A stretch of 64,000 nt of DNA from JACMLC01 sp963817025 (GTDB lineage Bacteria; Acidobacteriota; Blastocatellia; Pyrinomonadales; Pyrinomonadaceae), in NCBI GenBank assembly GCA_963817025.1, contig CAWFML010000001.1, positions 558,001-622,000 of the forward strand. Reading direction: 5' to 3'. The notes beneath the pieces are model-generated. The model had not been told where the DNA came from. It did not search any database and worked only from the letters and a program-made list of their open reading frames with translations. Shown one piece after another: positions 26,747 through 35,105 of the stretch; within the stretch, counting starts at the first letter, position 1, and each line of letters opens with the position of its first letter. The translations under genes and the position numbers were made by a program.

Positions 26747-27979
26747 ATGAACAGAAACCTGATTTCCAAAAACCTGTTGATGCTGGCGTTTGTGCTCGGC
26801 GTGCTGCTGATGACGCCACCTGCGCGAGGGCAGGCGGGCGGCGAGGCTCCCGCGCGTCTGGCGCTCAAGTCTGAAACGCTCGGCGAAGAGCGCGTCATCC
26901 TCGTCCGCACGCCTCCCGGATACGAACGCAACCAGCAACGCTATCCGGTGCTGTACCTGACGGACGGCGACGGGCACATAGCCCATACGGCAGCCACGCT
27001 CGCCTTTCTGGCGCGCAACGCGCGCATCCCGGAAATGATTATCGTCGGCATCACGAACACAGACCGGACGCGCGATTTGACTCCGACCAACGGCTCACTA
27101 CAGCTTCCGAATGGAACGGCGCAGCAATTTCCGACGAGCGGCGGCGGGGATAAATTTCTAAAGTTCATCGAGACGGAACTGATTCCGCAGATCGAGAGCA
27201 AGTACAGAGTGCAGCCCTACAGGATTTTGGCGGGCCATTCCTTCGGCGGCCTCTTTGCCATCCACGCGATGATCGCGCGGCCTGATGTGTTCAATGCTTA
27301 CATCGCCGTCAGCCCGTCGCTGCAATGGGACAATCAATCGACGCTCAAACGCGCCGAAGAGTTTTTCAAAGCGCGCAGGGAATTTAAGAAGACGCTCTTT
27401 ATCACGCTCGGCAACGAGCCTGCCGACATCACCGCTGGCTTTAATCGCTTCCGCGAATTTCTGGGCAAAAATCCGCTGAAAGATTTCGAGTGGTCTGCGG
27501 AGTTGATGGAAGATGAAGACCACGGCTCCGTCGTGCTCCGCAGCCACTATCAGGGACTGCGCAAAGTCTTTGCCGGGTGGCAGATTCCGAGAGACGCAGA
27601 GACGGGCGCGCTGGCGGGCGTCGAGGAACATTATAAAAAGCTCACGCAAAGATACGGCTACAAGATTCTGCCGCCCGAAGCTCTGGTCAACCAGATTGGC
27701 TATCAACTGATGGGCGCGCAGCGCATGGAGGAAGCCATAGCCGCCTTTAACTTCAACGTCGAACGCTATCCCTTCTCTGCCAACGTCTATGACAGCCTCG
27801 GCGAAGCCTACGAGACGAGCGGGCGTTTTGACCTCGCCAAAACAAACTACGAGAAAGCCTACACGCTCGGCAAACAGAACAACGACCCCAACACGGAAAT
27901 CTTCAAAACCAACCTTGAACGCGCCACCGCCAAAACAAAACAGGACGCGGGCGCGAAGACCAACAGCACGCAAAAGTAG
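26747..27979 (+). CDS. Secreted esterase (Fes/IroE-like alpha/beta hydrolase) with C-terminal TPR-like region
   Basis: A 410-residue protein with a signal peptide (LLMLAFVLGVLLMTPPARGQ). An alpha/beta hydrolase of the esterase-D/enterochelin-esterase type follows: PVLYLTDGDGH, nucleophile elbow GHSFGG (Ser), and a late EDHGSV histidine. About 100 further residues at the C-terminus (NQIGYQLMGAQRMEEAIAAF, NVYDSLGEAYETSGRFDLAK) look like TPRs. ATG 26747 is chosen because GGAG is 6 nt upstream. Substrate unknown; secreted hydrolases of this family cleave varied esters. Confidence 0.87.
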   Translation: MNRNLISKNLLMLAFVLGVLLMTPPARGQAGGEAPARLALKSETLGEERVILVRTPPGYERNQQRYPVLYLTDGDGHIAHTAATLAFLARNARIPEMIIVGITNTDRTRDLTPTNGSLQLPNGTAQQFPTSGGGDKFLKFIETELIPQIESKYRVQPYRILAGHSFGGLFAIHAMIARPDVFNAYIAVSPSLQWDNQSTLKRAEEFFKARREFKKTLFITLGNEPADITAGFNRFREFLGKNPLKDFEWSAELMEDEDHGSVVLRSHYQGLRKVFAGWQIPRDAETGALAGVEEHYKKLTQRYGYKILPPEALVNQIGYQLMGAQRMEEAIAAFNFNVERYPFSANVYDSLGEAYETSGRFDLAKTNYEKAYTLGKQNNDPNTEIFKTNLERATAKTKQDAGAKTNSTQK

Positions 27980-28017
27980 AGAGAAGCCCGCAGGCAAGAT
28001 GTCAACACAGTAAAAGC

Positions 28018-28165
28018 AGAGTTCACGCAAAGGCGTTTCAACTAGGGAGTAGGTGCAAGGGTGTCGGGTGTAGTGAAAAGATTTTGCTTTTCCTACACCC
28101 GACACCCTTGCACCTACTCCCTTCCTCTTGGCTTCTTTGCGCATTTGCGTGAGACTTTCTTCGCC
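28018..28165. repeat. Palindromic repeat B with A2 inserted inside it
   Basis: A family B hairpin (TTCACGCAAAGGCG ... TTTGCGCATTTGCGTGAGA) is interrupted in its loop by a family A element. Confidence 0.8.
28044..28122. repeat. Palindromic repeat A2, 30-bp perfect arms
   Basis: Perfect inverted repeat with arms at 28044-28073 and 28093-28122, 19-nt loop containing TGAAAAGA as in A1. It sits in the loop of a family B element. Confidence 0.92.
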
Positions 28166-28190
28166 TGCGTCACAACTAACATGATGCGTG

Positions 28191-28196
28191 TATAAT
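28191..28196 (+). promoter_or_regulatory. Possible -10 box before 28251 gene
   Basis: A consensus TATAAT preceded by TG, but with no clear -35 element at 16-18 bp. A small hairpin TTCAGA-N8-TCTGAA follows at 28218-28237 before the ribosome site. Confidence 0.35.
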
Positions 28197-28250
28197 CGGC
28201 GCGCAATTGCTAGTCGTTCAGACATCCTTATCTGAAGAGGAACCAAAACC

Positions 28251-28961
28251 TTGAAAAAGTTAATCCTGCCGGTTGCAGTGTTTTTATTTCTGCTTGCATT
28301 TACAGCGACGCATGTTTGCGCTCAGCAGGAGGAGGAGCGGCCCGCCTTCAAGATGCCTTGCGCGCAGGTTTTGAAATTGGGGCTGGATAAGTTTACGGAT
28401 GTTTACGGCGAGCAGACTCAGGATTATTCGACGTACGGGATGAAGCAGGCGTATGGATATTATGTTGACTGCAAGCGGCCCGCGAATGATGCAGAGGAGC
28501 GGCGTTTGCCCGTAGGAAGGCGCAAGCAAGTGTATGCAGTGAGGGAACATTTAGCAAAGCTGGGCAAGGCTGCATGGAATATGGTTTACATAGAGGCCGG
28601 GGGCGGGACTATGTACGGGCTGTTGAGCGTCAGCGCATACGCCGCGCGCGAAGATTTTATGACGACATTTATCAAGGCGCTCGCTCAGGGAGAGAGCAGC
28701 CAGCCAGCCGCGCGGCGTCGCGCCAGCCAGAGCGTGGCAAAGGCCAAGAGATTACTGGCGCGCTGGTCGCGCGTGCCGAACATGAAGGATTCCAGTTGGG
28801 ATTCGCCCGCAGAGGTGCGTAAGCAATATCTGGATTCTCTCAAAGAGGCGCGGGAGGCCATCGCGCAGTTACAGTTAATCGTAGGCGAGTTGCCGGACGT
28901 GGCCGCAGAGCGCGCGGCAAAGCGCATGGCGGACGAGATTGACGCAGGCGTTGAAGACTAG
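28251..28961 (+). CDS. Hypothetical secreted protein
   Basis: A 236-residue protein that I do not recognise. It starts at TTG 28251 with AGAGGA 9 nt upstream. The first 24 residues form a signal peptide (LILPVAVFLFLLAF...CAQ). The mature part is charged and mostly helical by composition, with one early cysteine pair candidate (MPCAQ and VDCKR) and a C-terminal coiled-coil-like stretch rich in Ala, Glu, Lys and Arg. It lies 31 bp before a sugar kinase gene and may be co-transcribed with it, but nothing ties the functions together. Confidence 0.65.
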   Translation: MKKLILPVAVFLFLLAFTATHVCAQQEEERPAFKMPCAQVLKLGLDKFTDVYGEQTQDYSTYGMKQAYGYYVDCKRPANDAEERRLPVGRRKQVYAVREHLAKLGKAAWNMVYIEAGGGTMYGLLSVSAYAAREDFMTTFIKALAQGESSQPAARRRASQSVAKAKRLLARWSRVPNMKDSSWDSPAEVRKQYLDSLKEAREAIAQLQLIVGELPDVAAERAAKRMADEIDAGVED

Positions 28962-28992
28962 TCTGGAAGTGAATCCAACGTCGGATGAATCC

Positions 28993-29916
28993 ATGAATCA
29001 AGAGCGGCCCACAGTCGTCGGACTCGGCGAGTTGATCTGGGACATTCTGCCCGGCGGCAAACAACTGGGCGGCGCGCCAACCAACTTCGCATATATCTCG
29101 CGCCTCCTCGGAGCCAAGACGGTTGTTGCCACACGGATAGGCAGCGATGAGTTGGGACGCGAGGCTGCTTTGAGATTGGAGCGGATGGGAATCTCCACAC
29201 TCTGTTTGCAACATGACGCGTTGCATCCGACCGGAACTGTCGGCGTGCGTATAGGCGAACGCGGCGAGCCGCACTTTACAGTCAACCAAAACTCCGCATG
29301 GGATTATCTGGAATGGACTCCGCAGTGGGAAGAGTTAGCCGCACGCACGGATGCCGTCTGCTTTGGCACGCTGGGCCAGAGACATCCGCAGGCGAGAGAG
29401 ACCATCATTCGTTTTCTGAAAGCGATGCGCCACGGTGCAGTGCGTATCTTTGATGTTAACCTGCGGCATTCTTTCTTTAATGCAGAGATGTTGTCACGCG
29501 CGCTTGAGCTGGCGACGATTGTAAAGTTCAATAGCGAAGAGTTGTCAATCGCCGCGCGGCTCTTGCAGCTTGATGCGAGCGATGAAGAAGCTCTGGCCCG
29601 CCGGTTGATTGAAAGATTCAGAATCGAGCTTGTTGCCGTCACGCGCGGCGAGAACGGAAGCCTGTTAATCAACGGAGCGGAGACCATCGCTCATACAGGA
29701 TTTCGCGTAGAGGTAGTTGACACCATCGGCGCGGGCGATGCTTTCACAGCCGCGCTCGCGCATCACTACCTGCTGGATGTGCCGCTGCATCTTATCAGCG
29801 AAGCCGCGAATCGTATGGGAAGCTGGATTGCGACGCAGGCCGGGGCGACGCCCGCAGTCATGCCGGACATGCTGCCGGAGATGCCTGGGGTCGTTAATAT
29901 CGTGAATCAAGAGTAG
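28993..29916 (+). CDS. PfkB-family carbohydrate kinase (fructokinase-like)
   Basis: A 307-residue ribokinase/PfkB-family sugar kinase. It has the N-terminal GLGELIWDILP and GGAPTNFAYISRLLG (sugar site) and the C-terminal signature DTIGAGDAFTAAL with the catalytic aspartate, followed by a long helix. Fructokinase is the closest reading, but sugar specificity is not certain. I chose ATG 28993 (MNQERPTVVGLGE); an ATG at 28939 would overlap the preceding gene by 23 bp. The last residues (VNQE) and stop codon coincide with the GAATCAAGAGTAGAA end of repeat B9. Confidence 0.88.
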   Translation: MNQERPTVVGLGELIWDILPGGKQLGGAPTNFAYISRLLGAKTVVATRIGSDELGREAALRLERMGISTLCLQHDALHPTGTVGVRIGERGEPHFTVNQNSAWDYLEWTPQWEELAARTDAVCFGTLGQRHPQARETIIRFLKAMRHGAVRIFDVNLRHSFFNAEMLSRALELATIVKFNSEELSIAARLLQLDASDEEALARRLIERFRIELVAVTRGENGSLLINGAETIAHTGFRVEVVDTIGAGDAFTAALAHHYLLDVPLHLISEAANRMGSWIATQAGATPAVMPDMLPEMPGVVNIVNQE

Positions 29917-30035
29917 AACAATCTTTGCGGTGCTTTGCGAAAAACCTTTGCGTGCTTTGCGGTTAAAGTTGAGATTTAACGCAGAGACCGCAAAGAGTCA
30001 GACACTAAGAAACGCAAAGAGAAAGATCACACAGC
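29904..30035. repeat. Palindromic repeat B9 (variant), overlapping the kinase stop codon
   Basis: Begins GAATCAAGAGTAGAA like B13, followed by CTTTGCGGTGCTTTGCG and the mirror AACGCAGAGACCGCAAAG. Confidence 0.75.
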
Positions 30036-30084
30036 CAATCTCTTTTCTACACTTGTTTCGCATTATAGCTATTTGCAAGTGTGA

Positions 30085-30172
30085 CCAGATGCGCCCTCCC
30101 TGACGGTCTGGCTACTGCCCCGCGAGCGACAGTACAGGGGCAGTAGCCCGACCCTCAGGGAGGGCGCAGGCA
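30085..30172. repeat. Palindromic repeat I1 (GCGCCCTCCCTGA family)
   Basis: GCGCCCTCCCTGA...GCTACTGCCCC with mirror GGGGCAGTAGC...TCAGGGAGGGCGC. The rest of this 316-bp gap holds a TATAAT (30185-30190) without a clear -35. Confidence 0.88.
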
Positions 30173-30232
30173 TTTGCTATCCGCTATAATAATCGGGCTA
30201 AAGGCGTAGTATAGTAAGCCAGAGCGAGTTTG

Positions 30233-30784
30233 ATGATGCTTTATAATGCGAAACAATCATATACGCTGCCGCTCGAACGCTACGAGTTCAATCGTCATGC
30301 GCTGATTATTGATACGGAGACGGTCGGGAATGGCCCGCTGGTCGAGATCGTGGAAATCGCTCTGGGCGACACGGAGGGCAACATAGTCTTTCACTCTTTG
30401 ATCCACCCGCTCTTCAATCCGCTGCCCAGATCAACGAAGCGCCAGCGTTTCGACAGGGCAGAGTTTGCGGACGCGCCGGAATGGCCCGCCGCATGGGAGA
30501 AGATAGAGCCGCTCGTCGCCAACAAACTGCTGATCGCATACAACGCCGCGTTTGACCGCCGCTCAATGGGAGCCATGTGCGCGCGACACAGGCACAGCTC
30601 GCCCGTCAGAGGCTGGAGATGCGCGATGCAGTTTGTCAGAAAGGCTATGGGCACGAGACGCTCGCCGACGCTCGAAGAAGCCTGCATCCATTACGGGCTT
30701 GAGGGAGGAAATCATCGCGCACGCAAGGATGTCGAAGTGACGTACAACCTGCTCAAAAGCTTGCTCGCAATGGAAGCGAGTTAA
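30233..30784 (+). CDS. DEDDh 3'-5' exonuclease-like protein (RNase T/DnaQ fold)
   Basis: A 183-residue protein with the four acidic/histidine motifs of DnaQ-type exonucleases: DTET and the following E in IIDTETVGNGPLVEIVEIAL (motif I), YNAAFDRRSM (motif II) and HRARKDVEVTYN (motif III with the DEDDh histidine and last aspartate). It should bind two metal ions and remove 3' nucleotides. Length fits a stand-alone RNase T-like or epsilon-like enzyme; the substrate cannot be inferred. Two ATG codons in tandem (30233, 30236) follow GCGAG. Confidence 0.85.
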   Translation: MMLYNAKQSYTLPLERYEFNRHALIIDTETVGNGPLVEIVEIALGDTEGNIVFHSLIHPLFNPLPRSTKRQRFDRAEFADAPEWPAAWEKIEPLVANKLLIAYNAAFDRRSMGAMCARHRHSSPVRGWRCAMQFVRKAMGTRRSPTLEEACIHYGLEGGNHRARKDVEVTYNLLKSLLAMEAS

Positions 30785-30786
30785 GC

Positions 30787-30910
30787 AGGAAAAAGAAAAC
30801 GTCTCCCGCAAAGGCGCAAAGGCGCAAAGAAAGCATTCATGATAGATAATTGCTCAACACCTTTGCGTGCTTTTCTTTGCGCCACCAGCGCCTTTGCGGG
30901 AAATTTCCGT
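30787..30910. repeat. Palindromic repeat B10 between convergent genes
   Basis: TCCCGCAAAGGCGCAAAGGC and mirror with CTTTGCGCCACCAGCGCCTTTGCGGGA. Confidence 0.85.
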
Positions 30911-30918
30911 TCTCACTT

Positions 30919-32565
30919 TCAAAAGATAAGATCAATTCCGTTCTGAGCGAACCGCCGCGCTGAAGCCATCGCGCGACCGTCCCGTTCAACGTCAAGCGAC
31001 CACTGCGCGTGTCGAGCCAGCAGCGCGAGCGCGAGCGAGCGTCCGAGCGTCATCGCAAATCTGCGCGCTCCTGTTTCGACCGCTGCCACTCCATCTTTTT
31101 CCGCGTCTTCCAGCCAGCGTGACGCATGCTCGATTGCCTCCTGCGCTCTATGCATGGCCCACTTTAAATCCGGCTCGCTTATCTTCTCCGCGCAATGCGC
31201 GACTTCCGCTTTTAAGAGATGAAGCCCTCTCCGGTCGCGCCCCAGTGCACGCAACGCGTCGAGCGATAAAACATTGGTCGTGCCTTCCCAGATCGAGAGC
31301 ACCTGACTATCGCGCAGCAGAGCGGGCAGCCCTGTGTCCTCCACATATCCGGCCCCGCCGAATGCTTCTAAAACCTCGCTCGTGACCATCACAGCCTGCC
31401 GCGCAGTGACGAGTTTCATGAGCGGCGTCACAAGACGCAGGAGCTTTGCCTGCGCTTCGCTTATCTCTCCGGCTTCGTCAAGCCCGACCAGCCCGGCTGC
31501 GAAGAAAGCAAAGTGAAACGCAGCCTCCATCTCCGCCTGTAGGCCCGCGAGCGTGTCTGCATGCAAAGGTTTCTCTGACAGCATCGAGCCGAAGGCGACG
31601 CGCCGGCGCGCATAATCCTGCGCCAGAGCCAGCCCGCGACGCATCAGTGCGACCGCGCTGATGCCGTTCCAGAGCCGCGTGATATTGAGCATCGGCGCGA
31701 TGTTGCGCACGCCGTCGGTCGTCCCCATCACGGCCTCAGCCGGAGCGCCGTTCAAAGTCAATTCTGCGGTCGGGACTTTGCGCGTCCCCAGCTTGTCTTT
31801 GAGGCGGTTGACTTGAATATTTTGCAGCCGACCCGCTTCATCTCTCGTCTCGATGAAGAAGAGCGCGAGACCCTGCCCGCCGGGGCCGTTGCCTTCTGGC
31901 CGCGCGAGCGTGAGGGCCACCTGCGAAGTCGCGGCGGAGGTAAACCACTTTCTCCCATACAGCCGCCAGACGCCTTCTACATCAAGCCGCGCGACGGTTT
32001 CCGAAAGACCGACATCAGAGCCGCCTGTGGATTCCGTCATCCACTGCCCGCTGGTCCAGAACTCTTCAGGCACGCGGCTGGTGAGATGCGGCACGGCGCG
32101 CTCTACCAGTTGCTTGTTGCCGGAGCGCAGCAAGGTTTGCGCCGCCCCGTCGGTCATCGCTAAGGGACAACTGTAGATGTCCGTCGAGGGGGTAAAAAGA
32201 TACGCGAGCGCGCATTGATGTATGCGCGAGAAACGTCCATGCGCGCGTTCGTAGGCCGTGGCGACGATGCCGTGCTCTGCCGCGAGGCGTTCGGCGACGC
32301 GCCAGAGCGGCGAAACTTCTATGCGATCAACGCGCTCGCCCCACGCATCCCACTGCGTCAGGACAGGCTCGTTCAGGCGGTCTGCAAGCTGCATACGGTA
32401 CAGGCTGCCGCCAGCCAGCTCGCCCAACTCTGCCAGCGACGGCTCAATTTCTTCTAACATTCCGGCAGGCAGCGCACGCCTGAGATATGAGCGCAGCGTT
32501 GCGTCATCCTCATACTGATTGGAAAGGGTTGGCGGCGGCTGGTTGAATGGAGCGTTCATGTGCAA
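30919..32565 (-). CDS. AidB-like acyl-CoA dehydrogenase family protein
   Basis: A 548-residue member of the acyl-CoA dehydrogenase superfamily, longer than the usual 380-390. It has an N-terminal extra helical region typical of the AidB group (residues about 1-170), then WMTESTGGSDVG, the beta domain, and SIWEGTTNVLSLDALRAL near residue 440, followed by a further helical tail. AidB-type proteins bind FAD and often show low dehydrogenase activity; E. coli AidB is tied to the alkylation response. The role here is not clear. It stands apart from the aromatic island. Confidence 0.85.
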   Translation of the reverse strand: MHMNAPFNQPPPTLSNQYEDDATLRSYLRRALPAGMLEEIEPSLAELGELAGGSLYRMQLADRLNEPVLTQWDAWGERVDRIEVSPLWRVAERLAAEHGIVATAYERAHGRFSRIHQCALAYLFTPSTDIYSCPLAMTDGAAQTLLRSGNKQLVERAVPHLTSRVPEEFWTSGQWMTESTGGSDVGLSETVARLDVEGVWRLYGRKWFTSAATSQVALTLARPEGNGPGGQGLALFFIETRDEAGRLQNIQVNRLKDKLGTRKVPTAELTLNGAPAEAVMGTTDGVRNIAPMLNITRLWNGISAVALMRRGLALAQDYARRRVAFGSMLSEKPLHADTLAGLQAEMEAAFHFAFFAAGLVGLDEAGEISEAQAKLLRLVTPLMKLVTARQAVMVTSEVLEAFGGAGYVEDTGLPALLRDSQVLSIWEGTTNVLSLDALRALGRDRRGLHLLKAEVAHCAEKISEPDLKWAMHRAQEAIEHASRWLEDAEKDGVAAVETGARRFAMTLGRSLALALLARHAQWSLDVERDGRAMASARRFAQNGIDLIF

Positions 32566-32603
32566 AGGTGCTGGCGATCCAGAGCGAGAGCAAACCTGCT
32601 TTC

Positions 32604-32972
32604 TCAGGTTCGTTTGCGACGACTGTAACGGAGCGCAGGCCCAAGCCGTCGCTCTACTTCCTGTGCAATAGTTCTCTGGCGCGCCTCGCTGTTTGATGAA
32701 GGAGCGGGCGCAGATTGTCCCTCAGGTGAGAGGAGCATCTGAATCATCCCTGAATCTTTCTTTTCGTCCTGACTGAGCGGCGCGCACTTGCGGCACTGTG
32801 CGTAGATGCGAAGCCTCTGTCCGTCCGGCGCGCGGCGCGTGAATATCTCTCCCGCAGGAATGTCTGCGCCGCAGGCAGAGCAGGTAAGGCTGCGCTCTGC
32901 GCGATAGAGCGGGATGCTCTCGCCCTCCGCATCAGTGGTCTGACCAACGATGCTGCTGATGCCTTTCTTCAT
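32604..32972 (-). CDS. Small zinc-ribbon protein
   Basis: A 122-residue protein with two cysteine pairs that could bind zinc: CSACG near residues 31-35 and CRKC near 60-63, spaced about 29 residues apart. The C-terminal part contains a helical EVERRLGPALRY segment and a basic end (RRKRT). I do not recognise a family. It is upstream of, and in the same direction as, the AidB-like gene, separated by 38 bp, so it probably shares a transcript with it. Confidence 0.6.
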   Translation of the reverse strand: MKKGISSIVGQTTDAEGESIPLYRAERSLTCSACGADIPAGEIFTRRAPDGQRLRIYAQCRKCAPLSQDEKKDSGMIQMLLSPEGQSAPAPSSNSEARQRTIAQEVERRLGPALRYSRRKRT

Positions 32973-33049
32973 TCGTGTCGCCTGTTTATAAAAGCAATGC
33001 TGTTCATCGAAGCTCGATTATATTATCCGACACATGGTTTGTAATAGCA

Positions 33050-33150
33050 CGGACTTAAAAGCGATTTCAAAACTCAAGCCACCAGTTGCTCTAACTCCTT
33101 TGCGCCTTACGTTTTATCTTTGCGCCTTTGCGCGAGATTCTTTCGTGACG
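33050..33150. repeat. Half of a family B repeat
   Basis: One arm only: GATTTCAAAACTCAAG, then CTTTGCGCCTTACGTTTTATC and TTTGCGCCTTTGCGCGAGA, matching the left arm of full-length B elements. No mirror arm follows, so it is a truncated copy. The rest of the 348-bp gap up to 33320 has only the AAGGAAGATAGGA ribosome site. Confidence 0.7.
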
Positions 33151-33320
33151 ATAGCTCTGAATTTGACATCCATGCTCATTAAGCTTATTGTCCCAAGCTT
33201 GTTACGCCCGCAAGGGGAGTTCCCGTTAAGTTAAGCCCCCGTCAAATCCGTAGATTAAATCAACAACCAGTCCTGCTTCGGTTCGTGCCTTAGCGGAATC
33301 TTGTGTGAAGGAAGATAGGA

Positions 33321-34727
33321 ATGCCGCGTCAATTTCGTTTGCAACTTTATATCAAGCTTTCAATCATCGCTTTCTCGGCAATCTTTGCCGCTTACGCTTT
33401 TTCCATTCAGGAGACGGAAGCCAAAATCGGCGGGCCTAATCCGGGCTTTTCGGGCGCGCCTGACGAGAATAATTGCACGGCGTGTCACGGGGATTTTCCG
33501 CTCAACAGCGGCACAGGCTCTCTGCAAATATTACAAGTGCCGGAAAACTACGCTCCCAATCAGGTCGTGCCGATTACCGTCAAACTCAAACACAGCGGCG
33601 CGGCCAGATTCGGCTTTCAGTTGACCGCGCTGGACGAGAACGGCAATCCGGCTGGCACGCTCGCGGTCACCGACGCTGTAGAGACGCAGCTCAAGGATGA
33701 TGTCGGAACTACGTCGCGCATCTACGTCGAGCAGACAGCCGCCGGTGCAGTCCCCACAACCGCAGGCGAGAAGCAGTGGACTTTCACATGGCAGGCTCCG
33801 TCGCAGAGAGTGGGCCGCGTGAGCTTTTATGCGGCGGGCAACGGCGGCAATAACGACCAAAGCCCAACAGGCGATTACATCTACACGACAGCCGCGCGCA
33901 CGGGTTCTGCCCCGGCAGACTTTGACGGCGACGGCAAGACGGATGTTTCGGTCTATCGCAACGGCGCGTGGTACATACAGCGCAGCCTGCAAGGATTTGC
34001 AGCCTATGCCTTCGGCGCGGGCGGCGACCGCGTAGTGCCGGGCGATTACGATGGCGACAACAAGACGGATGTCGCCGTCTTTCGTCCTTCGACAGGCAGT
34101 TGGTACTGGCTGCAAAGCTCTGACGGGGCATTCCGCGCGGCGCAGTTCGGCATCAGCTCAGACCTGCCCGTCTCTGCGGATTTCGACGGCGACGGCAAAG
34201 ACGACATCGCAGTTTACAGGGCGAGCGCGGGCAGTTGGTATTACCTGCGCAGCTCAGACGGGTCTTTCGGCGCGGTGGCTTTTGGCAGCAGCGAAGACAA
34301 ACCGGTGCCTGCGGATTATGACGGCGACGGCAAGACGGATGTTGCTGTCTTTCGCCCGTCAAACGGTTTCTGGTACTGGCTGCAAACGACTGACGGCGCG
34401 TTTCGCTTCGCACAGTTTGGTCTCGGCACGGATACTCCGGTCGTCTCGGATTATGATGGAGACGGCAAGGCAGACCTCGCAGTTTTCCGTGACGGCGCGT
34501 GGTACATACAGCAGAGCGCGAGCGGCAATATCACCGGACAGCAGTTCGGACTTTCGACGGACAGGCCCGCGCCCGGAAATTATGACGGCGACGGCAAAGC
34601 CGACCTCGCAGTCTTCCGCCAGTCAGATGGCGGCTGGTACGCGCTCAATAGCAGCAACGGGGCTTTTCAGGGTCAGCAGTTCGGCGCGAACGGCGATGTC
34701 TCCGTGCCTTCGGCTTTTGTTCCTTAA
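33321..34727 (+). CDS. Secreted FG-GAP/VCBS-repeat protein with a choice-of-anchor V-like N-domain
   Basis: A 468-residue exported protein. The signal segment (IIAFSAIFAAYAF) is followed by a domain of about 150 residues with GFSGAPDENNCTACHGDFPL, a CxxCH-bearing motif seen in the choice-of-anchor V/reelin-like domain. From about residue 198 there are six or so repeats of the form DYDGDGKTDVAVFRPSxGxWYWLQSSDG, which bind calcium through the DxDGDGKxD loops and build a beta-propeller. Such proteins are typical of secreted or surface-displayed adhesins in Acidobacteriota. Whether the CTACH binds haem is uncertain. The gene stands alone. Confidence 0.88.
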   Translation: MPRQFRLQLYIKLSIIAFSAIFAAYAFSIQETEAKIGGPNPGFSGAPDENNCTACHGDFPLNSGTGSLQILQVPENYAPNQVVPITVKLKHSGAARFGFQLTALDENGNPAGTLAVTDAVETQLKDDVGTTSRIYVEQTAAGAVPTTAGEKQWTFTWQAPSQRVGRVSFYAAGNGGNNDQSPTGDYIYTTAARTGSAPADFDGDGKTDVSVYRNGAWYIQRSLQGFAAYAFGAGGDRVVPGDYDGDNKTDVAVFRPSTGSWYWLQSSDGAFRAAQFGISSDLPVSADFDGDGKDDIAVYRASAGSWYYLRSSDGSFGAVAFGSSEDKPVPADYDGDGKTDVAVFRPSNGFWYWLQTTDGAFRFAQFGLGTDTPVVSDYDGDGKADLAVFRDGAWYIQQSASGNITGQQFGLSTDRPAPGNYDGDGKADLAVFRQSDGGWYALNSSNGAFQGQQFGANGDVSVPSAFVP

Positions 34728-34740
34728 AGCAGTTGTAAGA

Positions 34741-34862
34741 ATAACGAACGGGAGTTTTCCCGCAAAGGCGCAGAGGAAGAACGCAAAGGTGTTGAGCGCC
34801 ACTCGCTCTTGGCGTGCTTTTCTTTGCGCCACCAGCGCCTTTGCGCGAACATTTCGTGTTCT
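34741..34862. repeat. Palindromic repeat B11
   Basis: TTTTCCCGCAAAGGCGCAGA with mirror TTTGCGCCACCAGCGCCTTTGCGCG, inner TTGAGCGCC-ACTC-GCTCTTGGCG. Confidence 0.85.
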
Positions 34863-34918
34863 TCGCTATCTTTGACATTGACCTACGACCGACAGGCTGC
34901 CGAGCTTGATTTGTGATA

Positions 34919-35018
34919 GGCAATGTGTTATCCATTGCCTGCCCCCGCAGGCTGGAACAATCTAACGCTTTTCAACCTACTTTTTTTCAATATCTTCCCC
35001 GCGACCCGCACGGGTCGC
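34919..35018 (+). other. Run of small hairpins in the leader of the first amine-oxidase-like gene
   Basis: Three perfect hairpins: GGCAATG-N7-CATTGCC (34919-34939), GCCTGC-CCCC-GCAGGC (34937-34952) and GCGACCCG-CA-CGGGTCGC (35001-35018). They may form a structured 5' leader; no known riboswitch consensus was recognised. The remaining stretch to 35105 has the AAGGAG ribosome site only. Confidence 0.4.
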
Positions 35019-35105
35019 CAGAGCCATCACTCAGGGTTTCCGCGCAGCCGCATGAGCCGGCAAGGCGTGAGCTGCTAAGTTTCTTTTGACGAAGGAGAAG
35101 TCATA

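Noticed and set aside
26747..27979. The secreted esterase was considered as the missing kynurenine formamidase.
   Set aside because: It has a signal peptide and the features of Fes/IroE-type esterases, while the substrate would be cytoplasmic.
34985..35105. The hairpin-rich leader before the first amine-oxidase-like gene was considered as a cyclic-di-GMP riboswitch.
   Set aside because: The conserved core (GGCAAACC and the GGTAGCGGGGTTACCG-type segments) is absent.
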